64,000 bases of DNA from Owenia fusiformis (lineage: Eukaryota > Annelida > Polychaeta > Sabellida > Oweniidae), in NCBI GenBank assembly GCA_903813345.2, contig CAIIXF020000005.1, positions 41,207,394-41,271,393 on the forward strand. Direction: 5' to 3'. Below, in pieces: positions 1 through 12,500 of the stretch; positions within the stretch are counted from its first letter, which is position 1; each line of letters begins with the position of its first letter. The notes under the pieces were generated by a model, which saw only the letters and a program-made list of their open reading frames with translations, did not search any database and was not told the origin of the DNA. A program made the position numbers and the translations under genes.

Positions 1-319
1 CGCTAGTGGCAGCGCCAATTAAATGAAGCAGTTTTATATTATGACAATATAATGTTTAGTGACACCTAGAATTGATACCAACATTGCATGTGAATTCTGC
101 CATTGTCTATTCTGGTATTGTATATACAGGAAACCTTACATGAAAACTCATCCTTGATTGAATTCTAATTTGTAGGTTTCAAGTATTTTGGATGCAACTG
201 GGTAATATAGTTGTATTTGGTAGTGGGAGATGGTTTGAAATTGTCAAATATATATATTCTTCTGCATTTTCGCCTTCACTAAGAAACAAAGAACTTCAGT
301 TCATGAAAATTAAGCATAC
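1..319. other. NHLRC2 intron, left window edge
   Basis: Sequence downstream (on the minus strand) of the last NHLRC2 exon in the window. I see no exon for the C-terminal beta-sandwich part of the protein, so the rest of the gene lies beyond position 1. AT-rich, no clear repeat. Confidence 0.6.
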
Positions 320-529
320 CTTTGACATAGTATTTGTTTCAAAATCATACAGCTTTATTGTGTGATTATTTGTATCAGCAATGTAGAGTAGTTGATTAGT
401 GTGATCCATAGAAAGGCCACCAGGTTCATTCAGTTGGCACTCTGCTGGATTGCTGCAAATACTGTCCCCTGATTGGCCAGAACCAATGATTGTAGAACAA
501 GCTTTGGTATTAATGTCAATAGACTTGAT
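320..529 (-). CDS. NHLRC2: NHLRC2 exon 8
   Basis: Acceptor TTGCAG before ATCAAG, donor AAAG|GTATGC. Encodes 70 residues (phase 0) including [11 protein letters not shown] and [14 protein letters not shown], the last NHL blade seen here. Confidence 0.9.
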
Positions 530-3500
530 CTGCAATTGAAATATAGTTTATCAGCAATATACGAGCAATTATTTTAATTGAGAATTAACAAACTAAAATG
601 TCAACATCTGTTTGGAATTACAGTTGTATAATATAATAACCAGAACAACGGCAACGCCAAAGCGTAGCGAATCCCATTGAACAGCCATGGAAGGCATTTT
701 TACAAACAAAGTATATAGCAAAAATGGCAGGCATTTTTCAAAATGCCCGCCTTCTACCAAAAGTGTCATTTGACCATTTGCCATACTTATAGTATTCACA
801 CACCAAATACGAACAAAATCGCTCCACTACTTTTCGAGTTATAGTAAAATATGTTAAAATGGCGGCCATTTTGAAAAATGGCCGCCTTCTACCAAAAGTG
901 TCATTAGACAGTGTGCCATGCTTACAGTATTCACATAGCAAATATGAACAAAATCGCTTCAATACTTTTCGAATTATTATAAAATACATTAAAATGGCGG
1001 CCATTTTTCAAAATTTTTTTCAAAATGGCCACTTTCTACTAAAAGTGTCATAAGATAGTGTGTCATGCTTTTAGTATTCACATACCAAATATGAACAAAA
1101 TCGCTCCACTACTTTTCGAGTTATAGTAAAATATGTTAAAATGGTGGCCATTTTGAAAAATGGCCGCCTTCTACCAAAAGTGTCATTAGACAGTGTGCCA
1201 TCCTTATAGTATTCACATACCAAATATGATCAAAATCGCTTCACTTCTTTTCGAGTTATAGTAAAATAGGTTAAAATGGCGGTCATTTTTCAAAATGGCA
1301 GCCATTTTTTAAAATGGCCACTTTCTACCAAAAGTGTCTTTAGACAGTGTGCAATGTTTATAGTATTCACATACCAAATATGAACAAAATCGCTCCACTA
1401 CTTTTCGAGTTACAGCAAAAATCGTAAAATAACTAGTAAAGGCCGCCATTTTTCAAGATGGCTGCCATGTGCTTCTTAAATATCTACATTTCTAGCTTTA
1501 TTAATGTCCTATATAATTTTTTTACATCTAAAACATATTGCTATTACAGTTTTACATATTGCACCTAAATTACTGTAAATTCGGCACTAAAATGGCCGCC
1601 ATTTTGAAATGAGCTGCCATTTTGGAAATCGGCTTTCGAGCAGAACTTCTACCCTCATAGGGTATATGTGTACAAAATATGAACAAAATCGGGCCAATGG
1701 TATTTGAGTTATTGCCCGGACGGACGGACGGACGGACGGACGGAGGCGTTCCCTATATCCCTCCGAACTTCGTTCGATGGGATAATTATTATATGATTAT
1801 TATTGCTACTCAGTAAACATGTATTTTGGATGAGTATACTTGTCAGCAGAATCCTGAATATGGCCAGGATATGTTGCACTAACACTCAGATGATAAGATG
1901 AATGATGCAGTTCATCGTGGCTATGGAGGTGACATCTATTTACCTTATGATTGTATGAGTCAGCAACAAGTAGATGTCCATCAAGTGGAGACTGCATGGT
2001 GACAGCAAGTGGATGTTGTAACCTCACATCATAACCTTTACCATCTTTGTCACCAAACGCAAATAGATTCTGTAAGACAACATAATGTGGAAATCACATC
2101 AAATTATTAATCACCATATACCTTGTATTTAATCCATATCTGTAAAAAATAGAATAACAGTTATCTGATATCTCCAGATTTTTTGTTTGAAATCAAAGTC
2201 TAAATAGCCAAATGGTTATTAGAGTTCTGATTTGAATTTATCATTATTATTTTTATTGCAATCAAAAGGTCAAACTTCAATTGATCAACTAGAAAAACAG
2301 CAACTCCACGGAGTAGCAAATCCCACCAAACGGCAGTTGAGTTACCAAAGATTACGAAAATGAAAATGAAAAATGGCAGCCATTCTGAAATTTCAGCTGC
2401 CATCTTGAAAAAATTTTCTCGAACAGATCTACTGTGTCCCTAGGAATCATCATATAAAAAATGAGCCAAATCTGTTCACTGGTATTTGAGTTATCAAAGA
2501 TTACGTTTTTTTACGAAAAATGGCGTCCATTTTGAAATTCAGCTGCCATCTTGAAAATTCTTTCTCGAACAGATCTCCTTTGTCCCTAGGCATCATCATA
2601 TAAAATTTGAGCCAAATCCGTTCACTGGTATTTGAGTTATCAAAGATTACCTTTTTTTACGAAAAATGGCCGCCATTTTGAAATTCAGCGGCCATCTTGA
2701 AAATTGTAACTCGAACAGATCTACTGTGTCCCTTGGCATCATCATATACAATTTGAACCAAATCCGTTCACTGGTATTTGAGTTATCAAAGATTAAGTTT
2801 TTTACGAAAAATGGCCGCCATTTTGAAATCTAGCCGCCATCTTGAAAATTTTTACTCAAACATATCTACTGTGTCCCTAGGCATCAGAATATAAAATTTA
2901 AACCAAATCCGCAAACTAGTATTTGAGTTATTAAAGATTACATTTTTTACGAAAAATGGCGGCCATTTTGAATTCAGTGGCCATATTGAAAATTCCTACA
3001 TCCATAAGGCATAAGCCTATAAAATTTGAATCAAATCTGTGAAACGGTATTTGAGTTATCGCCCGGACAAACAGACGGACGGACGGACATCTTGTAATAT
3101 ATAGATACACTGTCCCACATGTTTTGTTAAAGAGCAACTGAAGCATACAATCTTTCCACAAAGATAAATTCAGACCAACATTTGGATATCTACATCATAT
3201 AGGTAGATTATAATTGATTTTATTTATTTGTCATATCCAGTATTTAATTTATTATAGGTTTAAACCCATATTAATATTGAAGTCATATTTGGTAAGTTAA
3301 AATCCAGTATATATTAATTATAGGAAATACCCATATTAATATTTAAGTCATGATTGGTAAGATAAAAATCCACATTAGATATAAAAGCAGGTCCCTCAGG
3401 CTTGTGCCTGACGGACGAACGAACGGACGGACGGACGGACGGACGGCTTTCCTATATCCCTCTCGAACTTCGTTCGGTGGGATAATTACATTTTCTGGAT

Positions 3501-6500
3501 GATGAAAACATTACATCCATGACTATATACTCACAGTGGGATCTCTTTCTCCACCAATGAGTGCTTTTACAGCACCATTTTTCAAAGTGACCATTCTTAC
3601 TGTTGAACTCTCACTATCTGCAACGAACAGACATGGGTTGTCTATAGTGCCACCTATTGTGATTCCTGAGGGTTGAGCAAAACCAGCATTGTGTGGATAG
3701 TTGTTGTTGCGATTTTCCTCATTTCCTGAGCCAGCAAATCTCAAACACACACCTTGTTTATGTTGGCTAAAACATGTAAGGGTAATTTATTAATAATCAG
3801 GTAAAATATCTTTAATGTGTTCCACTTCCATTCAAAATATAAACAAATTATTGATAATGTTATCATTTTGGATGAAACAAATAGTCACACACTCAATAGC
3901 ATATACATGCAGGTTTTAGCCTGGGGGTTTCACTCCAATATACCTCTTAATACTAGTACTTAATACCTATGTGCCGCGCCAAAGACTCCCTTTTTGAGCA
4001 TTTTTTCCATGTCAATTTCCTCTCAAGATTGAAAATTTCCATGTACACTTCCTCTCAGACGTATAGAAGGGAGTAAATTTCCTGAAATATTGGTATATTA
4101 ACTACAAAATCCACTTTTGGGCAATTTTTCCCAGACCTCGCCAACTGATTCTACCCATTTATTATTTTTAGTAGAAAAAACTGATTTTTGACTAAAAAAA
4201 GGCTCTCTCTTTGACTAATTTTCCATATATTTCTCCTCCCAGATTGGCCAGGTTCCATGGCTTATGCCCTAAGCCAAAATTGCCCGTGCTGCATATACCT
4301 ACCAAAATGTTTTAGAGTGAACCCCCCAGGGGTTTTAGGTGATAGCAAAACTTGATATTTGTGATATTTAATAAATTGCTGAATGTTCTGTATGACAATT
4401 TACTTTTCACTTCAACCCTAATAGCAATTGCTAATAATGAAGCACTTGAATACCATACCTGCCTTTGTACCATTTAGTGTCATCAAGGAAGAGGACCCAT
4501 AACTGGTGTGTGCCAGCCATAGCAATAAAGAGGACATTGTCTGTGGCAGATCCTATAAATACATTCATATACAGGGGTACATTACCACTAGGCTAGCTTT
4601 TAAAGTTAAGATTGTTCATTTTTATTATGTGGCCTTGCATTTTTGCATTAGAGATACATGAAGTCTAACTAGAATGAAGACCCAGGGTGAACAATATCGC
4701 ACATTTGAATAGAATATCAAGAAGTGAAAGTTTGACATTATTATGTTGTATATTGTGTAGTACATGATTATTATATAGGTCCAAAATGGTCATAAGATAA
4801 AACATAAGTACAGTCAGTATGTAAAGTTTTAACCACTTTTAACTACTATTGTAATTATCAAAGATTACATTTTAACAAAACATGATGGCCATTTTGAATT
4901 GAGTGGCCATATTGAAAACTCCCTCTTGAGCAGAGGTCCTATTGTCTATATGGAATAAGTCAATCAAATTTGAACCAAATCCGTCCAACAGGATTGAACT
5001 ATGTTTGATGGGATAATCATGTACATTGTATGAAACCAGAACAAGTTAGATCGAGTTTGATACCTGGTGATTTCCCAATGGTGAGGTCCCATGGGGAACT
5101 GATAGGCTGTTCTACACCAGTTTTTCCTCCCTCCTTATCTTTACCCTGGATGCTAGTTCCTGCAACGGTTTCGACTGACTCACTCTCTAGACCAAGCTTG
5201 AACAGAAAATTATACAACAATAAATACAACACAGTCATACTGTTTAATCCAATCAATACAATAAACTCACCAAAGGGAAACATTCAAATGGCTTCTAGAA
5301 TGGTTCCATTCATTGAAATTGTATTTGAAATATAAAGCCCTGATGCCCTGAATTAAAATATTTCTAAAAGATTATTTAATGAATGCAGTTTTAATCTTTC
5401 CATATCAGAGAAATGGGCTTCATTTCATTGAAGTAAAAAATGTTTTTTTGTTCCTTTATGTTATCAACAGTTTTCATCAGATTTTAATTCATTGTACATT
5501 ATACATTCACCTGAAAATAAGGGAGTCACACATGAGTCATATGAAATCAAAGATTCCATACAAGCACAATTTCATCTGATACAAGTTTGGAGGATGAGTC
5601 TGAGATGAAATCATTGTGCAAATGTGGCATTTTTATCTAAACAATAAATATTGAGTTTTCTCAGGAAAACCATGAGCTTTCGGAAAGCCCATGGGAAAAC
5701 ATTCTCATGACATCGTATAAAATCATTTGTAAAACTTGCAGGTTGAAACTACATTGTAAATGTTCTGTTTGAGACATTACATCTTGGATTGCCTTATCCC
5801 GGATAATCACATGTCAGGCGCTGGCCAATCAGATACTTGGATCTCCAATATGCATACCTTTCTGACTGTATGATTCTCTGTGTCCGCCACATAAAGGATG
5901 CTGTCGGAAAACCAGGTGACACCTTGTGGAGAATAAAACTGACAGTTCTCGAAACTACCATCTTTGTTCCCTTTTGAACTTCCACCAATAACAAACTGAA
6001 AATGATGTCATGATGTAATTCCCTTGTAAATAATTTAGGATCATGTCTAATTTAGCAATTAAACTTAAAAGATAATCTCTTCCAAGAAACAATGTATATA
6101 TCAGACTGACAACTTTTTTGCTTTTATGTTTCTGTTCCAAGAAATTGTATCAGTCATAAAATGATAAACATTATGTCATAGATGTCTACATTAAACAATG
6201 TAGTTGTTATAATACTTGTAACATCAGGGGTGTAATAAAATTTAAGGCATAAACGAATGAAAATTAAGACAGGAAAAATTATTGGAAATTATAAATTTAA
6301 CATGGAAACAGTTGCAATATTTCTCAAAATATCAGGGGATTTGAGAAAATTGTTTATAACCCGATGCAAGTGAAACCTCTGAATCTTGTTCATGAAGTAA
6401 ACGTAAAATGTTAGTAATACAAGGACATTGAGCATAATTGCTATTAGATCTGATAATTTAAGTATTTAGTTTTTACCTTCACAGTCCCTTGTCTGTCAGT

Positions 6501-9500
6501 GATGAGTATCCGATGATGTCCCGTGTCTGCGATAGCGAGTAACATCCCATTTTTACTGACAGATACCTTTCCAGGATAAGACAGAGCAGACTGTTCCAAG
6601 TCTTCTTTTAACAATTTCAAAGGCAATGTCCTGTCACTAATCAAATCCTTCGATCTGTAATGGTCAATTGCAACTTTGACAAAATCTTGTAATTGTTTAC
6701 CGTGTCCTTCTCCTATTAGATGAAGCAGTTGTTGACCATTGGGACCAAGTACAACAAAAGTTGGCCAGCACTGGATTCCCATAGCAGTCCAAATTTTAGC
6801 ATCAGCATCATTTACAACAGGATGTGTGATATTATATCGAAGCACAGCATTTTTGATGTTATCCGACAACTTTTCATTTGTGAATTTTGCTGAATGGACA
6901 CCAATAACAACTACGCCATCTTCAATAGAATATTGTTTCTCGATGTTTTCAAGATCTGGAAGGACGTGCATACAATTGATGCAACAATAGGTGAAGAAGT
7001 CTAGCACCACTATTTTTCCATGAAGGTCCTTTTTGAGTGATAGAGGGGTTGATGTATTCAGCCATTCCCAATCTGAAAGATAAATAAATATGATTTGTCA
7101 AATACATGTATTTCTTAGATATTGGTAATTTTGATCATGAAACATACTCCAGTACAGTCCATTCAAGAACCTGTCATTTTGTTCAAAATAATGACATTAT
7201 TAGTTTCCTAATATGATAATAACATAAACAAGATGTTAAATGGTCATTTTAATTATGATGACATATTTACCATGTGTATACAATACATTATTTCATAGCT
7301 AAGATATGGTAGGAAACAGGAGTTACAATAAATTGAACTGCAATATGAACAGGTATACATTTTGTCATGTAAAAATATAACAGTGGAGTAAGTGTTTTGT
7401 AGTCAAATCATGTTGGATTATGAGACTACAGTATTCTTACATCTAAGGAGAGACATTAATTGAAAAATTGCTACAGTATACTCATCCATGTTTTTTAATA
7501 CTAAATAAGACATGTTTGTGTTGCTTTACTTTTTTAGGAATGTTAAATATATATATGTCACGATATAGGGACAAAAAATATTGACATTTTAAAAGTACTG
7601 TTTATTTCGTTTTGTTATTATGAAAAGTAATTAAGGAACGTTGGCTACCTTGGCTGTTGAAACCTGGTGATATAATCATTATCTTTACGAAGAATAGATT
7701 ATGTTTTATGCAGGCATTTCAAAACACGTTACTTTGCCTTTAAAACGTTCGTTCATTGTCAATGGATGATTTTTTATGTAGCCATTTCTAAAACACGTTA
7801 ATTTGCCTTTAGAACGTTACCTTAATAGACTTTAAGTTTTCTCTAATAAGATTGGATGGTTTTTATGTACGCATTCTTAAAACACGTTACTTTGCCTTAA
7901 AAACGTTACTTTATTGGACTTTAACTGATCTCTACGAATGGATGATTTTTTTATGTAGGCCATTTTCAAAGCAAAGTACTTTGTCAGTAAAACGTTACTT
8001 TATTCGACTTTAACAATATTCCACGAAGAATGGATGAATTTTATGTAAGCATTTTCAAAACACGGTGCTTTGTCTTAAAAACGTTACTTTATTGGACTTT
8101 AACTTATCTCCACGAAGAACATATGATGGATGATTTTTATATGTAGGCAACTTCAAAACACAGTATTTTGACAGTAAAACGTTACTTTATTCGATTTCGT
8201 TAACCATACTCCACGAAGAATGGATGAATTTTATGTAAGCATTTTCAAACATGTTACTTTGCCTTAAAAACGTTACTTAATTGGACTTTAATTGATCTCC
8301 AAGAAGAATGGATGATTTTATATTAGGTATTTTCAAAACACAGTACTTTGTTAGTAAAACGTTACTTTATTCAACTTTACCCATACTCCACGAAGAATGG
8401 ATGGCTTTTTATGCAGGCATTTTCAAAACACAGTACTTGGCCTTAAAAACGTTACTTTATTGGACTTAAACTTTTCTCCACGAAGAATGGATGACTTTTT
8501 GTGTAGTCTTTTCAAAACACGTTACTTTGCCTTAAAAACGTTACTTTATTGGACTTTAACAGATCTCCACGAAGAATGGATGATTTTATATTAGGCATTT
8601 TCAAAACACAGTACTTTGTCAGTAAAACGTTACTTTATTCGACTTTAACCATACTCCACGAAGAATGGATGGTTTTTTATGTAGGGCCTTCTTAAAACAC
8701 GTTACTTTGCCTTAAAAACGTTACTTTATTGGACTTAAACTTTTCTCCACGAAGAATGGATGAATTTTTGTGTAGTCTTTTCAAAACACGTTACTTTGCC
8801 TTAAAAACGTTACTTTCTTGGACTTTAACTGATCTCCACGAAGAATGGATGATTTTATATTAGGCATTTTCAAAACACAGTACTTTGTCAGTAAAACGTT
8901 ACTTTATTCGACTTTAACCATACTCCACGAAGAATGGATGGTTTTTTATGTAGGGCCTTCTTAAAACACGTTACTTTGCCTTAAAAACGTTACTTTATTG
9001 GACTTAAACTTTTCTCCACGAAGAATGGATGAATTTTTGTGTAGTCTTTTCAAAACACGTTACTTTGCCTTAAAAACGTTACTTTCTTGGACTTTAACTG
9101 ATCTCCACGAAGAATGGATGATTTTATATTAGGCATTTTCAAAACACAGTACTTTGTCAGTAAAACGTTACTTTATTCGACTTTAACCATACTCCACGAA
9201 GAATGGATGGTTTTTTATGTAGGGCCTTCTTAAAACACGTTACTTTGCCTTAAAAACGTTACTTTATTGGACTTTAACTGATCTCCACGAAGAATGGATA
9301 ATTTTTTTATGCAGGTATTTTCAAAACACAGTACTTTGCCTTAAAGACGTAACTTTATTGGATTTTAACTGATCTCCACGAAGAATGGATGATTTTTATG
9401 CACGCACTTTCAAAACACAGTACTTTGCCTTAAAGACGTAACTTTATTGGATTTTAACTTTTCTCCTCGAAGAATGGATGATTTTTAGGTAGGCATTTTC

Positions 9501-12500
9501 AAAACACAGTACTTTGCCGATAAAACGTTACTTTCGTGGACTTTAACTTTTCTCCTCGAATAATGGGTGATTTGTTATGTAGGCATTCTAAAAACACAGT
9601 ACTTTGCCAGTAAAACGTTACTTTTAACTTTATTCCTTCAAGTTTCGAACATTTTAGCCTGGTGTTTTTAAAAAGCGTTACTTTGGCCGATTTCCGTAAC
9701 TTTCTTGTACTCTTAGTTTTCCTCCATCGAGCGTTGGTGAAATTTAGGTAGGCATTTTCAAAAAGCGTTACTTTGGCCCTTTTCCGTTACTTTCTTGGAC
9801 TTAAACTTTTTTGCCCGATTGAGTATTTTGAATGTAAAAAATAAGGAATCAAAGGACGATATTGAACAGTATTTTGTAAAAGTAGAAACAATTGTACGAG
9901 GCCTAACTTTTGTTTATTTTGGTTTGTTTTGTAGTTAGCTATCATATGTGTGGCCTCTTATATTTCGATGCTTCTCTGCCATGACATTTTCGACACTAAA
10001 AATTAACATGGATGAAACTCAATAAATTACTGAATGCCACACGTTTGCTGTAACTATCTGAAATACTAAAGTTAGGCCTTGTACATAGGTTTCTATTTCT
10101 CCAAATATTGTTGCAATATGGTCATTTGATTGCTTATTTTTTAAATTCAAAGTACTCAATAGATGATTTTGAATCGCATTTTGACGAACTTCAGTTTTGT
10201 CTCCGTCAGTCGATAAAAAGACCACAGTGCAATATTAAATCGAAAAATACATTGATATTCTGATGCAAACGATTGTATTGTTTGTTAGCTTGTGTTTTTA
10301 ATAATACAATGTGTATATATAATTCTTGAAAACTAGGGATTTAGTTCGAAATTTATGAGATGTAGTTGAAGCGAACGACATCTTTATGAATTACTCATAC
10401 TTATAGTCGGATTGAAAACTGTGTTTTATAAAGATGTCGCTCAGTATCATACAACATGACTTGGCACAACAAGATCGAATAAACAAGATACACCATCAGA
10501 CCTAGGATGAAGAAAAGAAGAATATTTGTTTTGGAAAGAGGGTCAAAATTGTTGCATCAATGTCTAAGATGGTTGCATTCAAACGTACTAAGAAAGGGAA
10601 GTGAAAAATAATGCCACGTTATAAGTGACCTAAATGGCGCGGACGTCAGAGAGCGCCTTCCGGTAAAGTGGGTGTTTGGGATGAATCGATCTTTTATCGT
10701 ATGAATCGCTAAAATTGCAGTAATTCAACACTGTTATCGGCTAAACTAATCTATAAATTAACGTACATTCATGAAAAAGGATCCACTTTGGTCTTTTAAC
10801 CGCCTAATTGAGTACATTGAACGTTAAATAAGCAACCGACATTGCAACAGAAAATGAAAAAAATATAAACATACGTACAAGACGTAACTATTGTATATTA
10901 CAGATAGTTAGGTATAACGTGCAGTGAAGCTGTACCTATTTAGGGAGTTTCATCCATGTTATTATTTCGAAAATAACATGGAAGATCATCGACCTACGAA
11001 ACAAACCAAAACAAAAGTTAGGCATTGTACAAAAGTTTCTATTTTTCCATAAACTGTTTAAATATGGTCATTTGATTCGTTGTTTTTTAGATTCGAAGTA
11101 GACCTACTCAATGGAATTATTAATCGAGCAAAATTGCAAGAATTTAAGATTTTCAAGGTGGAATAAGTGAATTAATAGATGGAAAAACACTACTAGCCTC
11201 TCTTTACACTATGGTCCATCTTATCTTTTACAATAATTAGTAATACCACTCACTGACAAGATTTTCAAGTTACACATCGAAAAAAGTTTAAGTCCAAGAA
11301 AGTAACTGAAAAGGGCCAAAGTAACGCTTTTTGAAAACGGAGTGGCTCCAGGACCGACAATTGTCGGTACTGGAGACTGTCCAGGGGTATTTGCTGGGGT
11401 ATCGACAATTGTCGGCACTCTATCGTCACCTAGTAGTGTCAGATAGAGAACCGACAATTGTCGGTACGCAAGTGGCTGCTACGTGTTTTTGCTAGAGAGC
11501 CGACAATTTCATAAATAAATTCACTACTTTTAATTTCATAAATATCTTCATCACTGGTAGTCTAGTGGTTAGCGAGCACGATTCGAACACACTCGGTCCC
11601 GAGTTCGAATCCCGGCAAGACCTATTTTTTTCTTTTGAGGGGGGGGATAGTGCTTCTTTTGCAGTATGGAATCGTACAGGCATTAACTTGTAGTGAGCCA
11701 TAATTTATTTCGACAAAAATTGATTCAACTTCCATCAAAATTGTCCTACAAGCTTCAATTAAAAAACATTTTAAAGCTCTTTTCTTGTTCTATCTAATGG
11801 GTCGATATATACAATTAGGAGGGGATGCTTTCGCCCCCGTCGACCTCTACCCTTACTACGCCATGGCACAGGAGAAATATCTCATTTGGAATATATCACT
11901 GTTTAATTTGCGTTTGGTAGCTCTCTCATGCGAGATGGAATCATGGCCATTAACTAAGGGAGCCAAATGCAACTTCCATCAAAAATTGTGCTATAAGGTA
12001 TGAGTACCGTAATCCAACACCAAATTTGAAAATTCATAACAATACTTTGCACATATGGCGTTCGTGACCAACTATGAAACGCTTACCCCCCATAGTGTTA
12101 TATATCAAAATGCACCTGTCCATATAGGGGTTCGATTGACCTACATCAAATTATAGGGAGTCGGGTTACTTTTTGAGATATCAGCGTCCGTTTATTGTAA
12201 CTCGCGTTTGCTACCACTTCCTCAATTCTGATATGACAGGCAAACGCGTAGTAAACATCCTCACGTTCGGAACTATTTTGACCTACATCGCTATTTTCGT
12301 AATTCAAATGAAAGTTGAACTCCTCTTTATTTTGATACCAAATAGTGGCATACTAGGTACCCTAGAAGCCAACTATGGGTTATTTAGAACGATACCACAG
12401 GTTTTTAAATGGACTATATACCTTTTGGCGGATGGATATGGAACCTCATACCATACGATAAGCTCTAAAAAACATTCTAGCTATTTTCTTCTATCTAATG

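Noticed and set aside
1681-1750. CRISPR-like or regulatory reading of the CGGA repeat
   Set aside because: A plain tetranucleotide microsatellite at a fixed place in the Helitron-like family; the genome is animal.
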